Of a stretch of DNA of 64,000 nt, positions 17,451-26,127 are shown one piece after another (within the stretch, counting starts at the first letter, position 1; every line of letters begins with the position of its first letter). The translations under genes and the position numbers were made by a program. This DNA comes from Mycobacterium gordonae. GTDB taxonomy: Bacteria; Actinomycetota; Actinomycetes; Mycobacteriales; Mycobacteriaceae. The notes under the pieces are model-generated. The model was not told the origin of the DNA. It was given only the letters and a program-made list of their open reading frames with translations, and did no database searches. The stretch lies in NCBI RefSeq assembly GCF_017086405.1, contig NZ_CP070973.1:6356739-6420738 (forward strand), in the 5' to 3' direction.

Positions 17451-17464
17451 TGGACAACTGTCCG
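17451..17464. promoter_or_regulatory. Candidate TetR operator 1 (TGGACA-AC-TGTCCG), aldA side
   Basis: Inverted repeat with arms GGACA/TGTCC and a two-base centre. A second copy of the same design lies at the TetR start. Position 54 bases upstream of aldA suits repression of aldA. Confidence 0.7.
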
Positions 17465-17577
17465 ATATTGTTTCGTCGAACCATAGCCCCGAAGTCGGTG
17501 GCGGTGCAAGAGCCGGCAATGTGATTGGCCGTCATCGGTTCGGAAACGCGATTGAAAAGGGCTTTTCCTTGCAGGGG

Positions 17578-17607
17578 TTGCTTAGCGGTGCGACCATCCC
17601 TTAGCTT
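17578..17607 (+). promoter_or_regulatory. Probable promoter of the TetR gene, leaderless
   Basis: TTGCTT, an 18-base spacer and TAGCTT (TANNNT type) end six bases before the GTG of the TetR gene. The transcript would therefore begin at or beside the start codon, a common arrangement in mycobacteria. No ribosome-binding sequence is present upstream, consistent with this. Confidence 0.55.
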
Positions 17608-17620
17608 GGACATGTGTCCA
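17607..17620. promoter_or_regulatory. Candidate TetR operator 2 (TGGACA-TG-TGTCCA), over the TetR start
   Basis: Perfect 6-base arms around a two-base centre, sitting on the -10 edge, the predicted transcription start and the GTG codon. Binding here would block the regulator's own transcription and that of the cyp51 operon behind it. Confidence 0.72.
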
Positions 17621-18240
17621 GCGATACTGCGGTTTCGGTGGCCGACCAGGCTCAGCAGCCGGCCGGCAGAACCCCACGTAACCGCCGCCAAGAGGAAACC
17701 TTCCGCAAGGTACTGGCCGCCGGCATGCAGACCATGCGAGAGAACACCTACGCCGATCTGACCGTGCGGATGGTGGCGGCCAAGGCCAAGGTCGCGCCCG
17801 CCACCGCCTACACGTACTTCTCATCCAAGAACCATCTGATCGCCGAGGTCTACCTGGATCTGGTGCGGCAGGTGCCCTACTTCACCGACGTGAACGTCGC
17901 CATGCACGCCCGCGTGGATCAAGCGCTGCGGCACCTGGCACTGGTCGTCGCCGACGAACCGGAGGTGGGCGCGGCGTGCACCGCCGCACTCATGGGGGGT
18001 GGCACAGATCCCGCGGTGCGGGCCGTCCGCGACCGGATCGGTGCGGAGATCCACCGCCGCATCGCCTCGGCCATCGGGCCGGGCGCCGAGGCCGGCACCG
18101 TTGCCGCCCTACAGATGGCCTTCTTCGGGGCGCTGGTCCAGGCCGGCAGCGGCGAATTCACGTATCACGACATTGCCGACCGGTTGGCCGAAGTGGTGAG
18201 GCTCATTCTGGCCGGGGCCGAGAAAGGCACTGACTCATGA
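17614..18240 (+). CDS. TetR-family regulator of the cyp123-cyp51 operon, Rv0767c-like
   Basis: A 208-residue regulator. After a disordered N-terminus the helix-turn-helix spans about residues 30-70 (YADLTVRMVAAKAKVAPATAY then TYFSSKNHLI). The ligand domain is typical of the type. The stop overlaps the cyp123 start (ATGA). Two matching palindromes flank the divergent promoter region, one on its own start. It therefore likely governs both aldA and the P450 operon. Inducer unknown; sterol- or lipid-derived compounds are plausible given the neighbours. Confidence 0.92.
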   Translation: MSSDTAVSVADQAQQPAGRTPRNRRQEETFRKVLAAGMQTMRENTYADLTVRMVAAKAKVAPATAYTYFSSKNHLIAEVYLDLVRQVPYFTDVNVAMHARVDQALRHLALVVADEPEVGAACTAALMGGGTDPAVRAVRDRIGAEIHRRIASAIGPGAEAGTVAALQMAFFGALVQAGSGEFTYHDIADRLAEVVRLILAGAEKGTDS

Positions 18241-19457
18241 CGATTCACGTCGGGGATCCAGAACTTGTACTCGACCCCTACGACTACGACTTCCACGAGG
18301 ACCCGTACCCGTATTACCGCCGGTTGCGCGACGAGGCCCCGCTCTACCACAACGAAGCGCTCGGATTCTGGGCGGTTTCGCGGCATGCTGACGTGCACCA
18401 AGGATTTCGCAACAGCACCACGCTGTCCAACCGCGATGGTGTATCCCTGGACCCCGTATCCCGCGGCCCGCACGCGTCGAAGACCATGTCGTTTCTGGCC
18501 ATGGACGACCCGGCACACCTACGGCTGCGCACCCTGGTGTCAAAAGGGTTCACACCGCGCCGGATTCGCGAACTCGAACCGCGAGTGACCGAACTCGCCG
18601 TGCAGCACCTCGACGTCATGCTGGACAAAGCCGGACCAGGCGGCACGGTGGACTATGTCGCCGAATTCGCCGGCAAGCTGCCGATGGACGTGATCTCGGA
18701 ACTGATGGGCGTGCCGGCGGCCGACCGCGACCAGATCCGGGCCTGGGCCGACGGCGTCATGCACCGCGAGGACGGCGTCACCGATGTGCCGGCATCGGCG
18801 ATCGAGGCGTCGATCAACCTGATCGTCTACTACCAGGGCATGATCGCCGAACGCCGCACGAAGTTGACCGATGACCTGACCTCAGCGCTGCTGGAGGCCG
18901 AGATCGACGGCGACCGGCTCACCGACGAGGAAGTCCTCGGTTTCATGTTCCTCATGGTGATCGCCGGCAATGAGACGACCACGAAACTCCTGGCCAACGC
19001 TGCGTTCTGGGGGCACAAGAATCCCGATCAGCTGGCCCCGGTCTACGCCGATCCGTCCCGGATTCCGCTGTGGGTCGAGGAGACGTTGCGTTACGACACG
19101 TCCAGCCAAATCCTGGCCCGCACCGTCTCCGGTCCACTCGAGCTCTACGGCACCACGATTCCCGAAGGTGACGTACTGCTGCTGTTGCCCGGCTCGGCCC
19201 ATCGCGACGAGCGGGTGTTCGACCGGCCGGACGACTTCCTGATCGGCCGTGACATCGGTTCGAAGCTGCTGAGTTTCGGCAGTGGCGCGCACTTCTGCCT
19301 AGGGGCGCACCTGGCCCGGATGGAAGCGCGGGTGGCACTAACCGAGTTGTTCAAGCGAATCCGCGGATACCAGGTGGACGAGGCCAGCGCCGTCCGCGTC
19401 CACTCCAGCAATGTCCGCGGGTTCGCTCACCTACCGGTCACCGTGGAGGTTGCCTGA
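18237..19457 (+). CDS. cyp123: Cytochrome P450 CYP123 family
   Basis: A 406-residue P450. Heme loop FGSGAHFCLGAHLA, I-helix motif VIAGNETTTKLL and K-helix EETLRYDTSSQ are all present. Corresponds to Rv0766c. It shares overlaps of a few bases with the TetR gene before it and the SDR after it, so it is translated as part of one polycistron ending in cyp51 and ferredoxin. Substrate unknown; the 3Fe-4S ferredoxin downstream could supply electrons to both P450s. Confidence 0.94.
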   Translation: MTIHVGDPELVLDPYDYDFHEDPYPYYRRLRDEAPLYHNEALGFWAVSRHADVHQGFRNSTTLSNRDGVSLDPVSRGPHASKTMSFLAMDDPAHLRLRTLVSKGFTPRRIRELEPRVTELAVQHLDVMLDKAGPGGTVDYVAEFAGKLPMDVISELMGVPAADRDQIRAWADGVMHREDGVTDVPASAIEASINLIVYYQGMIAERRTKLTDDLTSALLEAEIDGDRLTDEEVLGFMFLMVIAGNETTTKLLANAAFWGHKNPDQLAPVYADPSRIPLWVEETLRYDTSSQILARTVSGPLELYGTTIPEGDVLLLLPGSAHRDERVFDRPDDFLIGRDIGSKLLSFGSGAHFCLGAHLARMEARVALTELFKRIRGYQVDEASAVRVHSSNVRGFAHLPVTVEVA

Positions 19458-20281
19458 TGCCCCGCTTCGACCCGCATCCCGCTCGCCGGCCCGCCATTGT
19501 CGCGGGCGCGTCCTCGGGTATCGGTGCCGCGACCGCGGTTGAGCTTGCCGCCCATGGTTTTCCGGTGGCGCTCGGCGCGCGCCGGGTGGACAAATGCCAG
19601 GAGCTCGTCGAGAAGATCCGCGCCGAGGGCGGTGAGGCGGTCGCGCTGCCCCTGGACGTCACCGACCCGGAGTCGGTCAAAAGCTTTGTGCGGCAAGCCG
19701 CCGAGCAACTGGGCGACATCGAGGTGCTGGTGGCCGGAGCCGGCGACACGTACTTCGGCAAGCTGCACGAGATCGACAGCGAGGCGTTCGAGTCGCAGCT
19801 GCAGATCCACTTGATCGGGGCGAACCGGCTTGCCACAGCGGTGCTTCCGGGCATGCTGGAGCGTCAGCGCGGCGACCTGATCTTCGTCGGCTCCGATGTC
19901 GCGCTACGGCAGCGCCCGCACATGGGCGCCTACGGCGCGGCCAAGGCCGGACTGATCGCCATGGTCACCAACCTGCAGATGGAACTGGAAGGCACCGGCG
20001 TGCGCGCGTCGATCGTGCACCCAGGGCCGACGAAGACCGGGATGGGCTGGAGCCTGCCGGCCGAGTTGATCGGTCCCGCGCTGGAAGACTGGGCCAAGTG
20101 GGGACAGGCCCGCCACGACTACTTCCTGCGGGCGTCAGATCTGGCCCGGGCGATCACCTTCGTTGCCGAGACGCCGCGGGGTGGGTTCGTGGTCAACATG
20201 GAGCTGCAGCCCGAAGCGCCGTTGGTGACCAACAAAGAGCGTCAACAGTTGAAAGTCGATGAGAAGGCTTTGAATCCATGA
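19457..20281 (+). CDS. Short-chain dehydrogenase/reductase, Rv0765c-like
   Basis: A 274-residue SDR with cofactor motif AGASSGIG, the NNAG-equivalent VAGAGDTYFG, and catalytic Tyr-x3-Lys as YGAAK. Its start shares one base with the cyp123 stop and its stop overlaps the cyp51 start by four bases. Position between two P450s suggests it oxidises or reduces a hydroxylated sterol or lipid product, but this is inference from context. Confidence 0.92.
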   Translation: MPRFDPHPARRPAIVAGASSGIGAATAVELAAHGFPVALGARRVDKCQELVEKIRAEGGEAVALPLDVTDPESVKSFVRQAAEQLGDIEVLVAGAGDTYFGKLHEIDSEAFESQLQIHLIGANRLATAVLPGMLERQRGDLIFVGSDVALRQRPHMGAYGAAKAGLIAMVTNLQMELEGTGVRASIVHPGPTKTGMGWSLPAELIGPALEDWAKWGQARHDYFLRASDLARAITFVAETPRGGFVVNMELQPEAPLVTNKERQQLKVDEKALNP

Positions 20282-21636
20282 CCACCCAACTGACCGTGCC
20301 ACGGGTTTCCGGCGGCGAAGAGGAACACGGCCACCTCGAGGAATTCCGCACCGACCCGATCGGCCTGATGCAGCGGGTCCGCGACGAATGCGGCGACGTC
20401 GGCTGGTTCCAGCTGGCCGGCAAGCACGTCATCCTGCTCACCGGCGCGGGGGCTAACGAGTTCTTCTTCCGTTCGGCCGACGAGGATCTGGATCAGGCCG
20501 AGGCATACCCATTCATGACGCCAATCTTCGGCAAGGGCGTGGTGTTCGACGCCAGCCCGGAGCGGCGCAAGGAGATGCTGCACAATTCGGCGCTGCGCGG
20601 CGAACACATGAAGGGCCATGCCGTCACCATCGAGGGAGAAGTGAGCAAGATGGTGGCTGATTGGGGCGATGAAGGCGAGATCGACCTGCTCGACTTCTTC
20701 GCCGAGCTGACGATTTACACCTCGACCGCCTGTCTGATCGGGCTGAAGTTCCGCAACCAGCTGGACTCGCGGTTCGCGCACTTCTACCACCAGCTGGAGC
20801 GCGGCACCGACCCGCTCTGCTACGTCGACCCCAACCTGCCGATCGAGAGCTTCCGCGTCCGCGACGAAGCCCGGGTGGGCCTGGTGGCGCTGGTGCAGGA
20901 GATCATGGACCAGCGGATTGCCAACCCGCCCAAGGACAAGAGCGACCGGGACATGCTCGACGTGCTGGTGTCCATCAAGGACGAGGACGGCAACCTCCGG
21001 TTCTCCGCCGACGAGGTCACCGGCATGTTCATCTCACTGATGTTCGCCGGCCACCACACCAGTTCCGGTACCTCGGCCTGGACGTTGATCGAACTCATGC
21101 GCCACCCGCAGGCCTACGCCGAGGTCGTCCAGGAACTCGACGAGCTCTACGCCGACGGCCAGGAGGTGAGTTTCCATGCGCTGCGCCAGATCCCGAAGCT
21201 AGAGAACGTGCTCAAGGAGACGCTGCGGCTGCACCCGCCGTTGATCATCCTGATGCGGGTGGCCCAGGGCGAGTTCGAGGTGGAGGGCTACCCGATTCAC
21301 CAGGGCGACTTCGTCGCCGCGTCCCCGGCGATCTCCAACCGGATCCCGGAGGATTTCCCCGATCCCAATTCTTTCGACCCCGACCGCTACGAGAAGCCGC
21401 GACAGGAAGACCTGGTCAACCGCTGGACCTGGATTCCGTTCGGGGCGGGCCGGCACCGCTGCGTCGGCGCCGCGTTCGCCCAGATGCAGATCAAGGCGAT
21501 CTTCTCGGTCTTGTTGCGCGAGTACGAGTTCGAGATGGCACAACCCCCCGACAGCTATCACAACGACCATTCCAAGATGGTGGTGCAGCTGGCCCGGCCG
21601 GCAAAGGTCCGCTACCGCAAGCGTGTGCAGGACTGA
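20278..21636 (+). CDS. cyp51: Lanosterol/obtusifoliol-type 14-alpha demethylase P450 (CYP51)
   Basis: A 452-residue P450 of the CYP51 family, which removes the 14-alpha methyl of sterols. I-helix motif FAGHHTSSGTSAW, K-helix KETLRLHPP, and heme loop FGAGRHRCVGAAFA are diagnostic. The YxxF/L..P..G.GVVFD region (MTPIFGKGVVFD) is also typical. Length matches Rv0764c (451). It overlaps the SDR and is followed five bases later by its ferredoxin. Mycobacteria make little or no sterol, so its natural substrate is debated. Confidence 0.97.
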   Translation: MTTQLTVPRVSGGEEEHGHLEEFRTDPIGLMQRVRDECGDVGWFQLAGKHVILLTGAGANEFFFRSADEDLDQAEAYPFMTPIFGKGVVFDASPERRKEMLHNSALRGEHMKGHAVTIEGEVSKMVADWGDEGEIDLLDFFAELTIYTSTACLIGLKFRNQLDSRFAHFYHQLERGTDPLCYVDPNLPIESFRVRDEARVGLVALVQEIMDQRIANPPKDKSDRDMLDVLVSIKDEDGNLRFSADEVTGMFISLMFAGHHTSSGTSAWTLIELMRHPQAYAEVVQELDELYADGQEVSFHALRQIPKLENVLKETLRLHPPLIILMRVAQGEFEVEGYPIHQGDFVAASPAISNRIPEDFPDPNSFDPDRYEKPRQEDLVNRWTWIPFGAGRHRCVGAAFAQMQIKAIFSVLLREYEFEMAQPPDSYHNDHSKMVVQLARPAKVRYRKRVQD

Positions 21637-21641
21637 CGGCG

Positions 21642-21848
21642 ATGGGATTCAGGATCGAAGCGGATCTGGACCTGTGCCAGGGCCATGCGATGTGCGAACT
21701 GGAGGCCCCGGATTACTTCCGGGTCCCCAAGCGCGGCAAGGTCGAGATTCTCGACGCCGACCCGCCCGAAGAGGCCCGCGGCGAGGTGGAGCGGGCCGTC
21801 GAGTCGTGTCCTACCCAGGCACTGTTCATCAAAAAGAAGGAAAGCTGA
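21642..21848 (+). CDS. 3Fe-4S ferredoxin, redox partner of CYP51
   Basis: A 68-residue ferredoxin with three cluster Cys: C12-x5-C18 (CQGHAMC) and C56 (CPTQAL), the 3Fe-4S pattern of P450 partners. Near-identical in design to Rv0763c, which supports CYP51 activity. Five bases follow the cyp51 stop, and its own stop shares one base with the next start (TGATG). Confidence 0.95.
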   Translation: MGFRIEADLDLCQGHAMCELEAPDYFRVPKRGKVEILDADPPEEARGEVERAVESCPTQALFIKKKES

Positions 21849-22393
21849 TGGCGTCACACCCCCGCGAGGTATTGGAAGACTGGGTCGACCGCTGGCTGGA
21901 AACAAATCGAGTTGCCGAGCGGGAGGGTGACTGGAAGCCCCTGGCCGACTTCTACGCCGACGACGCCACCTACGGCTGGAACATCGGGCCGAAAGAGGAC
22001 GTGATGTGCGTCGGCATCGATGAGATCCGCGACATCGCCCTGGGCCTGGAGATGGCGGGCCTGGAGAACTGGCAGTACCCGTACCAGAAGGTCCTCATCG
22101 ATGACAAGCTGGGCGAGATCGTCGGCTTCTGGAAGCAGGTCGCCATCGACTCCGACGGCGGCCGCTCGGAGATCTACGGCATCGGCGGCAGTTGGTTCCG
22201 GCTCGACGCCGACGCCAAGATCGAGTGGCAACGCGACTTCTTCGACTTCGGCCATGTGCAGGCGTTGTACCTGGACCTGATGAAATCCGGAAAGCTGTCC
22301 CCGGGGATGCAGAAGCGCATCGAGCGCAGCCTCGCCGGCGAGAAGCTGCCCGGCTACTACCCGCTGGGCAAGGCGCCGGTCCCGCTCTGGTGA
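21848..22393 (+). CDS. SnoaL/NTF2-like protein, Rv0762c-like
   Basis: A 181-residue protein with an N-terminal helix and cone-like beta sheet pattern (WVDRWLETNRVAEREGDWKPLADFYADDATYGW), as in the SnoaL/nuclear-transport-factor-2 fold. Many such proteins are isomerases or small-ligand binders. Last gene of the tightly overlapping TetR-cyp123-SDR-cyp51-ferredoxin run. No clear catalytic residue can be named. About 155 bases separate it from adhB. Confidence 0.88.
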   Translation: MASHPREVLEDWVDRWLETNRVAEREGDWKPLADFYADDATYGWNIGPKEDVMCVGIDEIRDIALGLEMAGLENWQYPYQKVLIDDKLGEIVGFWKQVAIDSDGGRSEIYGIGGSWFRLDADAKIEWQRDFFDFGHVQALYLDLMKSGKLSPGMQKRIERSLAGEKLPGYYPLGKAPVPLW

Positions 22394-22549
22394 GGCGTTA
22401 CACCAGTCGCCGCCACCCAACCAAGCATTTGTTTTGTTAAACGCGCTATGCTGGCCGTTAGGAGTGCCCTGTGGCACTCATCACCACCGTGCCGGGCATG
22501 ATGGGGCCAGGCACTCTCAATTCAAAGGCGAAATGGGGTCAGGTCCACC

Positions 22550-23677
22550 GTGAAGACAAAAGGCGCACTGATCTGGGAATTCAACCAGCCGTGGTCCATC
22601 GAGGAAATCGAAATTGGCGACCCCGCCAAGGACGAGGTCAAGATCCAGATGGAAGCGGCCGGTATGTGCCACTCGGATCACCACCTGGTGACCGGCGGCA
22701 TCCCGATGGCGGGCTTCCCCGTGCTCGGCGGCCACGAGGGCGCCGGCATTGTCACCGAGGTCGGCCCCGGCGTTGAAGACATTGCCCCGGGCGACCACGT
22801 GGTGCTGTCCTTCATCCCGTCCTGCGGACAATGCCCGACCTGTCAGTCCGGCATGCGCAACCTGTGTGACCTCGGTGCCGGCTTGCTGGCCGGGGCGGCC
22901 GTGAGCGACGGCACGTTCCGTATCCAGGCCCGCGGTCAGAACGTCTTCCCGATGACGCTGCTCGGCACGTTCTCGCCGTACATGGTCGTGCACCGCAGTT
23001 CAGTGGTGAAGATCGACCGATCCATCCCGTTCGAGGTTGCCGCGCTGGTCGGCTGCGGCGTCACCACCGGCTACGGCTCGGCGGTGCGCACCGCCGACAT
23101 CCGTCCCGGCCAGGATGTCGCGATCGTCGGCGTCGGCGGCGTCGGCATGGCGGCCCTGCAGGGCGCGGTCAATGCCGGCGCACGTTTCATCTTCGCGATC
23201 GACCCGGTGGAGTGGAAGCGCGACCAGGCGCTGAAGTTCGGCGCCACCCATGTCTACCCGGACATCAACGCCGCACTGATGGGCATCATGGAAGTCACCT
23301 ACGGGTTGATGGCCCACAAGGTGGTCGTCACCGTCGGGGAGCTGCAAGGCTCCGACATCGACAACTACCTCAACATCACCCAGAAGGGTGGCACCTGCGT
23401 GCTGACCGCCATCGGCAGCCTGCTCGACACCAACGTCACCCTCAACCTCGCCATGTTGACCCTGATGCAGAAGAACCTGCAGGGCACCATCTTCGGCGGT
23501 GGCAACCCCCAATACGACATCCCGCAGCTGCTGTCGATGTACAAAGCCGGCAAGCTGAACCTGGACGACATGGTCACTACCCAGTACCGCCTCGAGCAGA
23601 TCAACGAGGGCTACCAGGACATGCTGGAAGGCAAGAACATTCGCGGCGTGATCCGCTACACGGACGCTGATCGGTAG
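22550..23677 (+). CDS. adhB: Zinc-dependent alcohol dehydrogenase (Rv0761c-like)
   Basis: A 375-residue medium-chain dehydrogenase. Catalytic zinc ligands lie in GMCHSDHH and GGHEGAGIV, and the structural zinc site in CGQCPTCQSGMRNLC; the cofactor motif is GVGGVGMAALQGA. Similar to the class III / mycothiol-linked type group in layout. GTG start at MKTKGALIWEFNQPW. It probably oxidises the alcohols that the aldehyde dehydrogenase or SDRs of this region handle. The preceding 155-base gap contains a TATGCT hexamer and may hold its own promoter. Confidence 0.95.
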   Translation: MKTKGALIWEFNQPWSIEEIEIGDPAKDEVKIQMEAAGMCHSDHHLVTGGIPMAGFPVLGGHEGAGIVTEVGPGVEDIAPGDHVVLSFIPSCGQCPTCQSGMRNLCDLGAGLLAGAAVSDGTFRIQARGQNVFPMTLLGTFSPYMVVHRSSVVKIDRSIPFEVAALVGCGVTTGYGSAVRTADIRPGQDVAIVGVGGVGMAALQGAVNAGARFIFAIDPVEWKRDQALKFGATHVYPDINAALMGIMEVTYGLMAHKVVVTVGELQGSDIDNYLNITQKGGTCVLTAIGSLLDTNVTLNLAMLTLMQKNLQGTIFGGGNPQYDIPQLLSMYKAGKLNLDDMVTTQYRLEQINEGYQDMLEGKNIRGVIRYTDADR

Positions 23678-23689
23678 CCCTGGTCCTGA

Positions 23690-25681
23690 GTGACCAGCTT
23701 TCCGCACCTGTTGGCGCCGGGGCGAATCGGCGCCATGACCGTGCGCAACCGGATGGTCATGTCTCCGATGGAGACGATGTACGGCACCCCCGACGGCCTG
23801 CCGTCTGCGCGCACACGTGACTACTTCGCCGCCCGCGCCAAGGGCGGCGTCGGTCTGATCACGTTGGGAGCCACCGGAGTCGACCCGCAGCACCCGGAGA
23901 CTCCGGGCGGGCTGCACCTGGGCACCGACGCGGCCGTGGACGCACACCGGGCGCTGGTGGAGGAGGTGCACGCACACGGCGCCAAGATCCAGCCGCAGAT
24001 CGTGCATGCCGGGCCCGACGGCCTGGGACCGGAGATGTTCGGCGCGACGTCGCTGGGACCGTCGGTGGTTCCGTCATATCTCACCGGGCGTCCGTCGGTG
24101 GAGATCACCGGTGCCCAGCTCACCGCGGTGCTCGACCTGTTCAAGGCAGCCGCCCGCCGGGCCGTCGAAGCCGGCTACGACGGGATCGAGCTGCACGCCG
24201 CGCACGGCTACATGCTGCTGGGTTCTTTCCTTGCGCCACAACGTAACCGGCGTACCGACCGCTACAGCGGGCACACCGCACACGGCAGGCTGCGAGTGGT
24301 GCTGGAAACGCTGGCCGCGATCCGTAGTGAGATCGGCCAAGCGCTGCCGATAACCCTGCGCATCTCCGGATACGAGCGCGTTGCGGGTGGCCGGCCCATC
24401 TACGAAACCGCCCGGATGGCACCAGAACTCGTCGCCGCGGGCGTTGACGCGTTTCACGTCAGTGGCGGCGTGATCGACCGGCTCGTCACGGGCATGGTCA
24501 ACAGCGCCGACGACGGCGAAGCGGTGAACGTTGGCGCCGCTGGCGCCGTCAAGCAGGTGGTCGATGTGCCGGTGATCGCCGTCGGACGCATCCACCACCC
24601 CGTGCGGGCCGAACGCATCCTGGCCGACGGCCGCGCCGATTTCATCGCCATGGGTCGCCCGTTGCTCGCCGACCCGGAGCTGCCGCGCAAGCTGGGATCC
24701 GGTCAGGCGCACCGGGTTCGCATGTGCATTTCCTGCGAAAACTGTATCGATGCAATGGAACAACGCTTCTCGGTCGACTGCGCGGTGAATCCGCGCACCG
24801 GCCGGGAACGCGCACTCGCGGCACCCGCGGTTGCGCGCGCCAAGCGGGTGGTGGTGATCGGGGGAGGACCGGCCGGGCTGGAGGCGGCGCGGGTGGCTGC
24901 CGGCCGTGGCCACCGAGTGACGCTGTTCGAGCGCGGCCGGCAACTCGGCGGTGCCCTGCGCTGGGCAAGCGTGCTGCACCCCGAGAATCGGCCCTTCCTG
25001 CGGTACCTGCGCCGGGAGGTCGGGCTCAGCGGCGCTGAAACGGTACTGGGCCGGAATGTTGCGGTGCACGACGTCGTCGCGTCGGCACCGGAAGCGGTGG
25101 TGGTGGCCACCGGCGGCCGGGTCGCGGTGCCGGCGATTCCGGGAGCTCAGCTACCGCACGTGCACACCGGACCCGGTCTGCGCAGCATGCTCGACGGTCG
25201 GCGGCTGCTGCGTCCCGAGGCGGTGCGGATGGCCAGCCGCGCCTGGATGCCGTTCGGCCGCAGGGTCACGGTCATCGGCGGTGACTTGGTGGCGCTCGAA
25301 CTGGCCGAGTTCCTGGCGGCACGCGGCCGACTGGTCTCGATACTCGAGAGCGACGCAGACATCGCACCCGAGATCGGCAACAAGCGCAAGACCGAACACA
25401 CCGATCGCCTGGACCGGCTGGGCGTCACCGTGCACGTGCGCGCCGAAGTCGAGCGGATCACCTCCGGCGCAGTGATTTTCACACCGTCCGGCGGCGTCGT
25501 CCGCGAACTGGCCGCCGACACCGTCGTCATCGCCGGCACCGTCGAACCCGACACCGTTTTGCTCAACGCGCTGGTCGACGCACTGCCCGACACCCCGGTT
25601 CACGCCGCGGGCGACTGCACCGGGCTGGGCCTGATCCGCAAAGCCACCGAAGACGGCGCTCGTGCCGCGTGTGCAATCTAG
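23690..25681 (+). CDS. Old Yellow Enzyme / 2,4-dienoyl-CoA reductase-type flavoprotein (FMN + Fe-S + FAD/NAD domains)
   Basis: A 663-residue multi-domain reductase. Residues 1-340 form an OYE-type FMN barrel with HAAHGYMLLGSFLAPQRNRRTDRYSG and the IAVGRIHHP phosphate loop. CISCENCID plus CAVNP supply four Cys for a 4Fe-4S cluster. The C-terminal half has a GGGPAGLEAARVA dinucleotide site. Relatives include FadH and trimethylamine dehydrogenase, which reduce enones or demethylate amines. It starts 12 bases after adhB, so it has joined that operon; in M. tuberculosis adhB and Rv0760c are, as I recall, adjacent. Substrate unknown. Confidence 0.93.
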   Translation: MTSFPHLLAPGRIGAMTVRNRMVMSPMETMYGTPDGLPSARTRDYFAARAKGGVGLITLGATGVDPQHPETPGGLHLGTDAAVDAHRALVEEVHAHGAKIQPQIVHAGPDGLGPEMFGATSLGPSVVPSYLTGRPSVEITGAQLTAVLDLFKAAARRAVEAGYDGIELHAAHGYMLLGSFLAPQRNRRTDRYSGHTAHGRLRVVLETLAAIRSEIGQALPITLRISGYERVAGGRPIYETARMAPELVAAGVDAFHVSGGVIDRLVTGMVNSADDGEAVNVGAAGAVKQVVDVPVIAVGRIHHPVRAERILADGRADFIAMGRPLLADPELPRKLGSGQAHRVRMCISCENCIDAMEQRFSVDCAVNPRTGRERALAAPAVARAKRVVVIGGGPAGLEAARVAAGRGHRVTLFERGRQLGGALRWASVLHPENRPFLRYLRREVGLSGAETVLGRNVAVHDVVASAPEAVVVATGGRVAVPAIPGAQLPHVHTGPGLRSMLDGRRLLRPEAVRMASRAWMPFGRRVTVIGGDLVALELAEFLAARGRLVSILESDADIAPEIGNKRKTEHTDRLDRLGVTVHVRAEVERITSGAVIFTPSGGVVRELAADTVVIAGTVEPDTVLLNALVDALPDTPVHAAGDCTGLGLIRKATEDGARAACAI

Positions 25682-25696
25682 AGAAGGAGACCCGCA

Positions 25697-26113
25697 ATGA
25701 GCCCAACCGCCCAATCCCCGGCGCTGACAGCCTCGCAATCGTCATGGCGCTGTGTGCAAGCGCATGATCGCGAAGGTTGGTTGGCATTGATGGCCGACGA
25801 CGTGGTGATCGAGGACCCGATCGGTAAAGCCGTCACCAATCCGGACGGCACCGGCGTGAAGGGCAAAGAGGGGGTGGCCACGTTCTATGACACCAACATC
25901 GCCGCCAACCAGCTGAGGATCACCTGCGAAGAGACCTTCCCTTCCAGTTCACCCCACGAGATCGCTCATATCCTCGTGCTGAACAGCAAGTTCGAGGGCG
26001 GCTTCACCAGCGAGGTGCGCGGCGTGTTCACCTATCGCGTCAACGACGACGGTCTGATCAATAGCATGCGGGGGTACTGGAACCTCGACATGATGAAGTT
26101 CACGCAGGAGTAA
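25697..26113 (+). CDS. Ketosteroid-isomerase-like protein (Rv0760c-like)
   Basis: A 138-residue SnoaL/NTF2-fold protein: RCVQAHDREGWLALMADDVVIEDPIG is the standard opening, followed by GKEGVATFYDT. The M. tuberculosis homologue Rv0760c has a solved structure related to delta-5-3-ketosteroid isomerase and binds steroids. AGAAGGAG precedes the ATG, and it follows the OYE-type gene by 15 bases, so it is the end of the adhB operon. Together with cyp51 this hints at sterol-like chemistry, not proven. Confidence 0.92.
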   Translation: MSPTAQSPALTASQSSWRCVQAHDREGWLALMADDVVIEDPIGKAVTNPDGTGVKGKEGVATFYDTNIAANQLRITCEETFPSSSPHEIAHILVLNSKFEGGFTSEVRGVFTYRVNDDGLINSMRGYWNLDMMKFTQE

Positions 26114-26127
26114 CCCCGCGCGAGAAA

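Noticed and set aside
22394..22549. Riboswitch or steroid-regulator (KstR) box before adhB
   Set aside because: No AGAACNNGTTCT-like palindrome or conserved riboswitch element is visible.
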